A stretch of 64,000 nt of DNA from DASVRA01 sp036388855. GTDB lineage: Bacteria; Pseudomonadota; Alphaproteobacteria; Caulobacterales; Caulobacteraceae. The first letter of the stretch is position 1; each line of letters begins with the position of its first letter. The DNA lies in assembly GCA_036388855.1 (NCBI GenBank), contig DASVRA010000035.1, positions 1-64,000 of the forward strand, in the 5' to 3' direction. A program made the translations under genes and the position numbers. The notes beneath the pieces were generated by a model, which saw nothing but the letters and a program-made list of their open reading frames with translations, was not told the origin of the DNA and did no database searches. Shown piece after piece: positions 41,660 through 48,920 of the stretch.

Positions 41660-43153
41660 CTACGCCGCCTCCACGTCGTCCCCGCCCCCTTCGCCGGTGT
41701 CGATGCCCTGCTCGCGAACCTTGCGGTACAGCGTGGAGCGACCGATGCCGAGCCTGCGCGCCACCTCGCTCATGTGGCCGGAGTAGATCTCGATGGCGAG
41801 TTGGATCAGGTCGCGCTCGATCTCCTCCAGCGTGCGCAGGTGGCCGCGCTCGTCGAGGATGCGCACCGGCGCTTCCTTTGGCATAGAGGCGACGAACTGC
41901 TCGGCGCTGAGCGGCGGCTGGGCTGAGGGCGCCAAAGGCGCGGCGGGCGAGGGGGTCGGCAGAGCCTCGATCGGCGGGGTCAGGCCCGAGATAGCCGGGA
42001 AGTCGTGCGGCTGCAGGAACGGCGCGTCCGAGAGCACGATGGCGCGGTAGACGGCGTTCTCAAGCTGGCGAACGTTGCCAGGCCAGTCGAAGGCGCTCAG
42101 AAGTTGCAGGGTCTCGGTGGTGGCCCCGGCGACGCCCTTGCCCTCCTCCACGTTGAAGCGGCGGATGAAGTGGTCGATCAGCGTTGGGATGTCGTCCCGC
42201 CGCTCGCGCAGCGACGGCGCTTCGATGGGGAACACGTTCAGCCGGTAGTAGAGGTCCTCGCGGAAGCGGCCTTCCTTCACCGCCTGGGCCAGGTCGCGGT
42301 TGGTGGCCGAAACCACCCGCACGTCGATCTTCAGCGAGCGCTTGGCGCCCACCGCGTCGACCTCGCCTTCCTGCAGCACCCGCAGCAGCTTGACCTGCAT
42401 GTCGAGCGGCAGCTCCCCGACTTCGTCGAGGAACAGGGTGCCGCCGTTGGCCTCCTGGAACTTGCCGAGGTGGCGTTCGTGGGCGCCGGTGAAGCTGCCC
42501 TTCTCATGGCCGAACAGGATCGACTCGACCAGGTTCTCGGGGATCGCCCCGCAGTTGACCGCAACGAACGGCTTGCCCGCCCGGTCGGAGCCGCCGTGCA
42601 GAGCGCGGGCGATCAACTCCTTGCCCACGCCGCTCTCGCCGGTGATCAGGATCGGGATCGAGGAGCGCGCGGCGCGCTCGCCCATGCGCTTGACCTGGGT
42701 CATCGCGGGCGAGGTCCCGATCAGGTCGTCGAAGGTGACCTGCCCGCCGGCCTTCTTCTTCAGCCGGTCGACCTCGCGGGTCAGTTCGCCGAGCTTGAGC
42801 GCGTTGCGGATCGAGACGGCGATGCGCTCGGGGCTGGCCGGCTTGACTAGGAAGTCCTGGGCCCCGGCCTGCATCGCCTGCACCACCGTGTCGATGCTGC
42901 CCGAGGCGGTGAGCACGATCACCGGCTGGAGGAAGCCGCGGGCGCGCATCTCCTGCAGCGCCGCGACCCCGCCCATCTCGGGCATCACCAGGTCGAGCAG
43001 GACCACGTCCGCAGGCTGGCCGGCGACGAGCCGGTCGACCGCCTGGCCGCCGCCGTCGGCCGTGGCCACCGTGAAACCGTCCCGCTCCAGCACAGCCGAG
43101 ATCAGCCGCCGCTGGGTCGGATCGTCGTCGACGACGAGCACCGTCTTGTTCAT
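41660..43153 (-). CDS. NtrC-family sigma-54-dependent response regulator (TacA-like)
   Basis: 497 aa. Receiver domain (KTVLVVDDDPTQRR; phosphoacceptor Asp in VVLLDLVMPEMGG), AAA+ domain with Walker A GESGVGKELIA, sigma-54 contact loop GSFTGA and Walker B LFLDEVGELP, then a Pro/Ala-rich linker and a Fis-type helix-turn-helix (MSEVARRLGIGRSTLYRKVR). Overall it resembles Caulobacter TacA, the stalk-gene activator, but I cannot confirm orthology. No histidine kinase is adjacent. Start is the Met at 43153 (43168 possible); nested TCCCA/TGGGA repeats cover the start region. Confidence 0.85.
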   Translation of the reverse strand: MNKTVLVVDDDPTQRRLISAVLERDGFTVATADGGGQAVDRLVAGQPADVVLLDLVMPEMGGVAALQEMRARGFLQPVIVLTASGSIDTVVQAMQAGAQDFLVKPASPERIAVSIRNALKLGELTREVDRLKKKAGGQVTFDDLIGTSPAMTQVKRMGERAARSSIPILITGESGVGKELIARALHGGSDRAGKPFVAVNCGAIPENLVESILFGHEKGSFTGAHERHLGKFQEANGGTLFLDEVGELPLDMQVKLLRVLQEGEVDAVGAKRSLKIDVRVVSATNRDLAQAVKEGRFREDLYYRLNVFPIEAPSLRERRDDIPTLIDHFIRRFNVEEGKGVAGATTETLQLLSAFDWPGNVRQLENAVYRAIVLSDAPFLQPHDFPAISGLTPPIEALPTPSPAAPLAPSAQPPLSAEQFVASMPKEAPVRILDERGHLRTLEEIERDLIQLAIEIYSGHMSEVARRLGIGRSTLYRKVREQGIDTGEGGGDDVEAA

Positions 43154-43160
43154 TTTGAAT

Positions 43161-43207
43161 TGTCCCATCACCAGGCCGTCCCATTTGGGATCAGCTCATT
43201 TTGGGAC
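43161..43207. promoter_or_regulatory. Nested GTCCCA/TGGGAC palindromes upstream of the sigma-54 regulator
   Basis: TCCCATTTGGGA (43179-43190) is a perfect palindrome; flanking it are TGTCCCA (43161-43167) and TTTTGGGAC (43199-43207) in opposite orientation. Three related copies within 47 bases at the gene start suggest an operator, perhaps autoregulatory. Confidence 0.45.
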
Positions 43208-43273
43208 GTTTATGGGGGGTCGAGGTAAAAGCCCGGTTCACGAGACGTGGAGGCGCGGTTAACGCGCGGCCGC

Positions 43274-44068
43274 TCAGCCGGCGGCCCTTATCCGCTCCAG
43301 GATCAGAGGGTGTAGGTCGAAGTTGGCTGCGACCATGGAGGTGACGCGAGGGCCCGCCTCGCCCCCATCGATGTCGCTGAGCTGCCCGCCCGCTTCGCTG
43401 ACCAGCAGCTGGCCCGCCGCCAAGTCCCAGGGGTTCAGGTTGCGCTCCCAGTAGCCGTCGAATCGCCCCGCCGCGACCCAGGCCAGGTCGAGCGCCGCCG
43501 AACCGAAGCGGCGCACGCCGGAGACCTGCTGGCTGACCTGGTGCAGCTCCTTGAGGAACTGGGCGTGGCCGGTCTTGCCCGCGAACGGGATGCCGGTGGC
43601 CAGCACTGACTCGAGCAAGGTGCGCCGCGCCGCCACCCGCAGGCGCCGGGCGTTGACGAAGGCGCCCTTGCCGCGCTCGGCCCAGAACATCTCCTGGGAG
43701 ATCGGGTTGTAGGTCACCGCCGCCACAACCGCCCCCTCCCGCTCGAGCGCGAGGTTGACGGCGAAGTGGGGGATCGCGTGGACGAAGTTGGTGGTGCCGT
43801 CGAGCGGGTCGATGATCCAAGTGTGGGTCTTGTCGGTGCCCTCGACCAGCCCCCGCTCCTCGGCGAGGAAGCCGTAGCCGGGGCGGGCCTTGGACAGCTC
43901 GTCGAACAGCACCTGCTCGGCCTTCAGGTCGGCGGCGGTGACGTAGTCGGCGGTCCCCTTCTTGGACACCTGCAGCTCGGCCACCTCGCCGAAGTCGCGC
44001 GCCAGCCCGCGCGAGGCGCGTCGCGCGGCGTCCATCATCACCTTCAGCAGGGGGGAGGGGGTGGCCAT
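43274..44068 (-). CDS. Inositol monophosphatase-family protein (SuhB-like)
   Basis: 264 aa Mg2+-dependent phosphatase. LAEERG, DPLDGTTNFVH and the C-terminal PWDLAAGQLLVSEAGG motifs (metal-binding Glu, Asp, Asp, Asp) are complete. May hydrolyse inositol-1-phosphate or related sugar phosphates; SuhB also has a ribosome-biogenesis role in E. coli. Located 120 bases upstream of the NtrC-type regulator on the same strand. Confidence 0.92.
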   Translation of the reverse strand: MATPSPLLKVMMDAARRASRGLARDFGEVAELQVSKKGTADYVTAADLKAEQVLFDELSKARPGYGFLAEERGLVEGTDKTHTWIIDPLDGTTNFVHAIPHFAVNLALEREGAVVAAVTYNPISQEMFWAERGKGAFVNARRLRVAARRTLLESVLATGIPFAGKTGHAQFLKELHQVSQQVSGVRRFGSAALDLAWVAAGRFDGYWERNLNPWDLAAGQLLVSEAGGQLSDIDGGEAGPRVTSMVAANFDLHPLILERIRAAG

Positions 44069-44164
44069 GAGCGGGCGGAGCTAAAGGTCCGCTCGGGATT
44101 GGGCAACGCCCGCCTTGAAGATTCAGCGGATTCACCGCGTTTCCGGGGTAGCCAAACCCGTTTC

Positions 44165-44173
44165 TGTGGATAA
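44165..44173 (-). promoter_or_regulatory. Consensus DnaA box
   Basis: TGTGGATAA is a perfect match to the DnaA box (TTATCCACA on the other strand). It lies in the 162-base gap between divergent suhB-like and a small unknown gene, near TCCCGTCACGCGGGA (44184-44198), a short hairpin. It is better than any match in the presumed origin. Confidence 0.4.
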
Positions 44174-44230
44174 CACTGCGACATCCCGTCACGCGGGAAC
44201 AACCTCCCCGCCCTCACGGTTAGCCCAGCC

Positions 44231-44398
44231 ATGAACCTATCCGACAGCCCCGACCCCGTCCGCACGCTCAACAAGGTGCGCACCATCCTGGCCCAGAGCC
44301 TGGAAGACCGGATCACCGAGCACGAGGCGATCGAGGACCTGATCGCCGAGATCGAAGCCGCCGGCTTCGACGTGGTCGGCGCGGACGGCCTGAACTAG
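44231..44398 (+). CDS. Small acidic protein of unknown function
   Basis: 55 aa (MNLSDSPDPVRTLNKVRTIL...), predicted mostly helical and acidic, with no membrane segment. Supporting coding potential: it is a complete frame with C/G-rich third positions, sits alone after a 162-base promoter-like gap, and its stop overlaps the stop of the convergent small gene in CTAG. I recognise no family. Confidence 0.55.
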   Translation: MNLSDSPDPVRTLNKVRTILAQSLEDRITEHEAIEDLIAEIEAAGFDVVGADGLN

Positions 44399-44589
44399 CC
44401 GGGCAGCCTCCACCTCCAAGCGTCCTCCGCGGCAAGCCGCTCACGGATAGCCTGAACCTCCGCGTCCTCGCGCAACTCCCGCAGCGCGCGTTCGGCCTCG
44501 CCTTCCTGCTCTAAAGGCGCGGCGGTGGCGCGGCAGCCGATAAACATCATGGCAAAGCCGACGATTGCGGCGGCGAGGATCCAAATCAA
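44395..44589 (-). CDS. Small single-pass membrane protein after bfr
   Basis: 64 aa. N-terminal hydrophobic helix (IWILAAAIVGFAMMFIGC) followed by a charged helical tail (ALRELREDAEVQAIRERLAA). It begins at a TTG overlapping the bfr stop (TTGA), so it would be translated with bfr; an internal Met is an alternative. IGC resembles a lipobox, but the charge pattern is not clearly that of a lipoprotein. Function unknown. Confidence 0.5.
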   Translation of the reverse strand: MIWILAAAIVGFAMMFIGCRATAAPLEQEGEAERALRELREDAEVQAIRERLAAEDAWRWRLPG

Positions 44590-45071
44590 TCCCCGCCCTC
44601 GATCTCGCCCATGGCGGACTGGAGGTAGTTGGCCTCGCCGATCTGGCGCATCAGCCCGAGTTCGGTTTCGAGATAGTCGATGTGCTCCTCGGTGTCCTTG
44701 AGGATGCCGGTGAGGATTTCGCGGCTGACGTAGTCCCGCGCCTCCTCGCAGCGCGCGATGGTCTCCACCTGCACGGCGCGCCCCGCGATCTCCAGCGCCA
44801 GGTCAGCGGTGAGCATCTCCGCCACCGTCTCGCCTATGGACAGCTTGTGCAGGTCCTGGAGGTTCGGCAGGGCGTCCAAGAACAGGACGCGCTCGATCAG
44901 CCGGTCGGCGTGGCGCATCTCCCCGATCGACTCGTCGTAGATGACCTTCCCCAGCGCGCGGAAGCCCCAGTTCTGCAGCATCCGCGCGTGCAGGAAGTAT
45001 TGGTTGACCGAGGTCAGCTCGTTGGTCAGCACCGCGTTGAGCAGGCGGATGATCTCCCGGTCGCCCTGCAT
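44586..45071 (-). CDS. bfr: Bacterioferritin
   Basis: 161 aa, 24-mer iron-storage protein with ferroxidase centre. Glu18, Glu51 and His54 and the heme ligand Met52 are all in the expected positions (TNELT; GEMRHADRLIERVLF). Partner of Bfd encoded 3 kb away. The 106-base upstream gap contains a perfect 17-bp palindrome and a motif shared with the bfd promoter, indicating iron control. Confidence 0.97.
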   Translation of the reverse strand: MQGDREIIRLLNAVLTNELTSVNQYFLHARMLQNWGFRALGKVIYDESIGEMRHADRLIERVLFLDALPNLQDLHKLSIGETVAEMLTADLALEIAGRAVQVETIARCEEARDYVSREILTGILKDTEEHIDYLETELGLMRQIGEANYLQSAMGEIEGGD

Positions 45072-45132
45072 GGCCGCATCTCCTTTGAGCTTCGAAGTCT
45101 TCCGCCAGCCATCGCCTCATCGGCAAGCCTTT

Positions 45133-45162
45133 GCAAACATTATGTTTGCGAGTGATTTTCGC
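45133..45162 (-). promoter_or_regulatory. Candidate iron-regulator operators upstream of bfr
   Basis: GCAAACATTATGTTTGC (45133-45149) is a perfect palindrome. Overlapping it, TTGCGAGTGATTTTCGC (45146-45162) shares TTGCGA-TGA-TT with the candidate Fur box of bfd. They may be two operators for Fur-family proteins; which protein binds is not known. Confidence 0.5.
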
Positions 45163-45177
45163 TTTCAGGACCTTCTC

Positions 45178-45693
45178 TCAGCCCTCTCCGCCGGGGAGCG
45201 ACGTCTCGGTAGGCTCCAGCGCCGCCTCCTCGGCGCGCATGCGCACGAGCAGCACCAGGGCGTTGAGCACGGTGAACGCCACCGCGACCTCCGGCAGGGC
45301 GAACGCCAGCGGCAGCACCGCGGTCTCGGCGGCGACGACCCAGTAGTTGGGATGCCGCGTGAAGCGGTAGGGGCCGCGCGTGACCAGCGGGGCGCCGGGC
45401 AGCACCACGATCCGGGTGGTCCAGCGTTCCCCCAGCGCGCGCATGACCCAGATGCGCAACAGCTGGAGGACGGCGAAGACCGTAAGCCAGGGCCATGAGA
45501 CCGGCTTGTCCCAGCCGAGCAGCCAGATCGCGCCCAGCCAGGCGGCGTGGAGGGCGACGATGGTGGGGTAGTGGCCGCGGCCGGCCTCGAAGCCGCCGCG
45601 GGCGAGCAGCGCCCGGGTGTGGCGCTCGGACAGCCAAAGCTCGTAGAGCCGCTGGAGCGTCACCGCCGCCAGGATCAGGATCGAGGGCAGCAT
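45178..45693 (-). CDS. ICMT-family methyltransferase, BpsB/YpbQ-like
   Basis: 171 aa membrane protein with about four helices and the signature RGPYRFTRHPNYWVVAAETAVL. In Bacillus the homologue BpsB (YpbQ) methylates alkylpyrones made by the type III polyketide synthase BpsA, encoded immediately upstream. Here the ATG shares one base with the stop of a truncated type III PKS (TGATG), which strongly supports this assignment. With its partner broken, the enzyme may have lost its substrate or act on another compound. Confidence 0.8.
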   Translation of the reverse strand: MLPSILILAAVTLQRLYELWLSERHTRALLARGGFEAGRGHYPTIVALHAAWLGAIWLLGWDKPVSWPWLTVFAVLQLLRIWVMRALGERWTTRIVVLPGAPLVTRGPYRFTRHPNYWVVAAETAVLPLAFALPEVAVAFTVLNALVLLVRMRAEEAALEPTETSLPGGEG

Positions 45694-45930
45694 CAGGCCC
45701 GCGCCAGCGACAGGGCGCTGGCGAGCAGGCGCTTGAGCACGAACAGGACGGTGGGAACGCTCATGTTGCCGTAGTCCGCCAGCACCTCGCGGGCGATGTC
45801 CAGCGCGCCCGGCTCCAGCGGTGATCACCTTGGGCTGAATGAACCACTCGATCGGCGGGGCGGGGCGGCGGGCGCCATGGCTCTCGAGGCGGCGCAGCTT
45901 CGCGCGCCGGGGGGTGAGCCTCTGGTGAAT
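45693..45930 (-). pseudogene. 3' remnant of a type III polyketide synthase (chalcone-synthase family)
   Basis: Reading the minus strand upstream of the methyltransferase, the frame ending at 45693 gives LEPGALDIAREVLADYGN followed by MSVPTVLFVLKRLLASALSL, the C-terminal GNMS block of type III polyketide synthases, including the asparagine of the catalytic region. An in-frame stop is met just upstream (about 45827). In a shifted frame, PIEWFI and PKVITA may be remains of the preceding HPGGPKV segment. About 340 upstream residues, with the catalytic cysteine, are missing, so the gene is truncated and frameshifted. Confidence 0.75.
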
Positions 45931-46036
45931 GTTCATGACCCGCGGGCGGACACAACAAACGGCGGTATTGTTCTTCCGGCTTTGACATCCGGGGCTTGGC
46001 GGGTGCATCAGCCGCGCGTTTGTCGCGGAGCGTGCA

Positions 46037-47602
46037 ATGCGTCTAGGTTTGATCGGTTCGCTCTTGGCCCTGGCCTTGGCCGCAGGCGGACCCGCCTGGG
46101 CGCAGGGCGATACGCCGAAGCCGGAGAAGATCGAGCAGAAGCCCGCGACGCCGGACGCTAAACCAACCGAGCCGGACAGCGCCAAACCGTCGGTGATCGA
46201 GACGGCCCAGCCGCGCAAGCGCTCGATCCCACTGAACGGCGCCACGCTCGCCTACACGGTCACGCCGGGGACCCTGACCATCCGCAACGACGAGGGCGAG
46301 CCGACCGCCAGCGTCTTCTACACCGCCTATACGGTCCAGCGCGGCAAAGGCGGCCGGGCGCGGCCGGTGACCTTCCTGTTCAACGGGGGGCCCGGCTCCT
46401 CGACCATGTGGCTGCACATGGGCTCGTTCGGGCCGCTTAAGATCGACGCCTCCACGACCGAGACGGTGCGGCCGGCGCCCTACCGGCTGCTGCCCAACCC
46501 GGACACCCTGCTCGACCGCACCGACCTCGTGTTCATCGACGCGGTGACCACCGGCCTATCGCGCCCGCTCGGCAAGTCCGAGCCCAAGGACTTCTTCGGG
46601 GTCGATCAGGACCTGGACGCCTTCACCCGCGCGATCCAGCGCTACCTCACCGTCTACGGCCGCTGGGACTCGCCCAAGTTCGTCATCGGCGAGAGCTACG
46701 GCACCCTGCGTGCGGCGGGCCTCGCCTACTCGCTCCAGCAGAAGGGCGTGCAGCTGAACGGGGTCGCGCTGGTCTCCAGCGTGCTCGACATCGGCCTGCT
46801 GTTCAGCACGCTGGACCACACCTACGTCACGGTGCTGCCGACCTATGCGGCGACCGCCTGGTACCACAACCGCATCCCCAACCGCCCCGCCGACCTGAAC
46901 GCCTTTCTGGCCCAGGTGCGCACCTTCGCCGCCGGCCCCTACGCCGCCGCCTTGTTCCGCGGCGATGCGCTCGCCCCCGCGGAGCGCGACGCGGTTGCTC
47001 GCCAGCTCGCCGCCTACACCGGCCTGTCGCCCGAGTTCATCCTGCGCAGCAACCTGCGCGTCGGCCCCGACCGTTTCCGCAAGGAACTGATGCGGGGCGA
47101 GCGTCGCACCGTCGGGCGGCTGGACTCCCGCTTCGTGGGCATAGACCCCGACGCGGCGGGCGAGGGCCCGGAGTTCGACCCAACCGACGCAGCCATCAGC
47201 GGCGCCTTCGTTGGCGCGCTGAACAACTACCTGTTCCACGACCTGGGTTTCCAGACGCCGCTGACCTACCGGCCCAACAACTACTCGGGCATCGCCGGCA
47301 AATGGGACTGGAAGCACGCCGGCCCCGGCGGGCCGCAGCTCAGCGCCGACACCAGCGCCGACCTCGCCGCCACCATGCGCCGCAACCCGCGCCTGAAGGT
47401 GATCTCGGTGAACGGTCTGTATGACATGGCCACGCCCTTCTTCGGCGCGGACTACGACCTCAGCCACATGCTGCTGGAGCCCGAGCAGCGCGCCAACGTC
47501 ACCTACACCTACTATCCGGCGGGCCACATGATGTACATCGACCCGGCCTCGGCCCGGCAGCTCAAGACCGACCTCGCCGCCTTCTACGATAGCGCGAGCT
47601 AG
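46037..47602 (+). CDS. Secreted S10-family serine carboxypeptidase-like protein
   Basis: 521 aa. Signal peptide of about 22 residues ending AWA, a Pro/Lys/Glu-rich linker (residues 25-60), then the S10 alpha/beta-hydrolase: oxyanion FNGGPGSSTMW, catalytic Ser in VIGESYGTLRA, Asp in VNGLYDMATPF, His in PAGHMMY. Probably periplasmic, removing C-terminal residues from peptides at acid pH. Its stop overlaps that of the convergent gene in CTAG. Confidence 0.92.
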   Translation: MRLGLIGSLLALALAAGGPAWAQGDTPKPEKIEQKPATPDAKPTEPDSAKPSVIETAQPRKRSIPLNGATLAYTVTPGTLTIRNDEGEPTASVFYTAYTVQRGKGGRARPVTFLFNGGPGSSTMWLHMGSFGPLKIDASTTETVRPAPYRLLPNPDTLLDRTDLVFIDAVTTGLSRPLGKSEPKDFFGVDQDLDAFTRAIQRYLTVYGRWDSPKFVIGESYGTLRAAGLAYSLQQKGVQLNGVALVSSVLDIGLLFSTLDHTYVTVLPTYAATAWYHNRIPNRPADLNAFLAQVRTFAAGPYAAALFRGDALAPAERDAVARQLAAYTGLSPEFILRSNLRVGPDRFRKELMRGERRTVGRLDSRFVGIDPDAAGEGPEFDPTDAAISGAFVGALNNYLFHDLGFQTPLTYRPNNYSGIAGKWDWKHAGPGGPQLSADTSADLAATMRRNPRLKVISVNGLYDMATPFFGADYDLSHMLLEPEQRANVTYTYYPAGHMMYIDPASARQLKTDLAAFYDSAS

Positions 47603-47901
47603 GACGCGGGCGAGCGCCGGCGGAAGCGCGGCTTGCGCGGCGGTTCGCCTTTCGCTTTGGCGGCGATCTCCTTGAGCTTCACCGTCTGCAGGGTCGATAG
47701 CGCTTCGCCGGCGCCGCCTTTTTCCGGATCGCCGAAGGCGCGGCCGTAGGTCTTCACCCGACCCTCGACGGAGCCCAGGAACTCGCCCTCCCATTCGGAG
47801 AGCTTCACCCCCGCCCGCTCGGCCAGCCGCCGCGCCTTGCGGAGCGCGTTCAGCGCCGCGCGCTGCGCCTGCTTCTTCCGGTCAGGCGCCTTTCGCTTCA
47901 C
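47599..47901 (-). CDS. Basic protein of unknown function coupled to gapR
   Basis: 100 aa, strongly basic ([21 protein letters not shown]-terminal [11 protein letters not shown]), predicted helical N-terminal half and disordered tail. Its start overlaps the gapR stop (ATGA), so the two are co-translated. Charge and context suggest nucleic-acid binding, which is inference only. I do not recognise the family. Confidence 0.65.
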   Translation of the reverse strand: MKRKAPDRKKQAQRAALNALRKARRLAERAGVKLSEWEGEFLGSVEGRVKTYGRAFGDPEKGGAGEALSTLQTVKLKEIAAKAKGEPPRKPRFRRRSPAS

Positions 47902-48164
47902 TGCTCGCCGAGCGCGGAGAGGTAGAGGTCGAGCAGGGCCTCCTCCTCCTGGCGCTTGGCGCGGTCCTGCTTACGCCAGCGGATCACCTTGCGCAGGGTC
48001 TTGGTGTCGAAGCCGTTGCCCTTGGCCTCGGCGAACACCTCCTTGAGGTCGGCAGCGATCGTCGCCTTGTCCTCCTCCAGCCGCTCCACCCGCTCGACGA
48101 TGCTCTTCAGCTGCCCCTGGGCGGAGGTGTTCAGGACTTCGATGGAGGAGGCGTCGTCGGCCAC
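47898..48164 (-). CDS. gapR: GapR nucleoid-associated protein (DUF2312/UPF0335)
   Basis: 88 aa. Sequence pattern [20 protein letters not shown] then [20 protein letters not shown] and KVIRWRKQD is that of GapR, which in Caulobacter forms a tetrameric clamp on overtwisted DNA ahead of replication forks and transcribing polymerases and is needed for chromosome replication. Residues 15-55 form the dimerising coiled coil; 56-72 the basic DNA-binding part. Located about 12 kb from the presumed origin. Confidence 0.93.
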   Translation of the reverse strand: MADDASSIEVLNTSAQGQLKSIVERVERLEEDKATIAADLKEVFAEAKGNGFDTKTLRKVIRWRKQDRAKRQEEEALLDLYLSALGEQ

Positions 48165-48242
48165 GGGCAGGGCTCCGGCATAAGGGGACTTCGCCTGCTC
48201 TAGCCGGGGCTCGACGCCCGCTCAACCGCCGTCTTGCGCCGT

Positions 48243-48752
48243 TCAGCCGGCGGGGCGGGCGGCTGCGCGGACACGGACCTGGGCGGTGTCGAGCGCCACC
48301 AGCTTCCAGTCCTGACCCCGCCGCTCGAAGGTCATCAGGCACTGGTCGGCCACGCGCGGATCGCCCAGGCAGGCGCGGTCCTCGCCCCGCATCTTCAGCA
48401 TCACCGCGATTTCGGCGGCGGTGGGCACGCGGTCGGTGCTCATGCCCATGCGCTTGACCCCCAGCTGGAAGGTCTCGGGCCGGATCATCTGGTCCACGGC
48501 CGAGGCGGGCAGGTTCTGCAGCACCGTGGCGATGCGCGGGTCGCCGCCCGCCTCGCGCGCCACCTGCCCGCGCAGGTTCTCGCGCAGGGCCTGGCGGTCG
48601 ACGTGGCGCTCGAAGGCGGCGCGGTCCTTCTGCTGCACCGCCAGGAAAAAGGCGCGCACACCCTCCGCGGCCCCGTAGCGGGATTGGACCTGCTCGCATC
48701 CGCCGAGCGCCGACACCGTAAAGATCAAGGCCAAGGCTGAGAGCGCGCGCAT
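48243..48752 (-). CDS. DUF2939-type lipoprotein
   Basis: 169 aa. Lipoprotein signal with lipobox ALGGC at residues 15-19. The body AAEGVRAFFLAVQQKDRAAF and HVDRQALRENLRGQV is typical of DUF2939, a family of unknown function with a helical N-terminal region and a short beta domain (LMTFERRGQDWKLVAL) at the end. Stands alone upstream of gapR on the same strand, 78 bases away. Confidence 0.75.
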   Translation of the reverse strand: MRALSALALIFTVSALGGCEQVQSRYGAAEGVRAFFLAVQQKDRAAFERHVDRQALRENLRGQVAREAGGDPRIATVLQNLPASAVDQMIRPETFQLGVKRMGMSTDRVPTAAEIAVMLKMRGEDRACLGDPRVADQCLMTFERRGQDWKLVALDTAQVRVRAAARPAG

Positions 48753-48920
48753 GAGCGGCCAACGGAGCGCCGCCGCCGAGGTTCCGCGCTCCGGCTCACG
48801 CCGGTTTGAACCGCCGCTCTTGCCTCGCGCGGCTCGGTGGCCGAAAGCTGAGCGGCAACGAGACGACCGCCGGACGCGGCGACCTCCGCCGCGCGCCCGA
48901 GCGGCAGCAAGGAGGAAGCG

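Noticed and set aside
48753..48920. Leader of the EF-G paralogue as a riboswitch
   Set aside because: GC-rich with some pairing potential but no recognisable riboswitch core.
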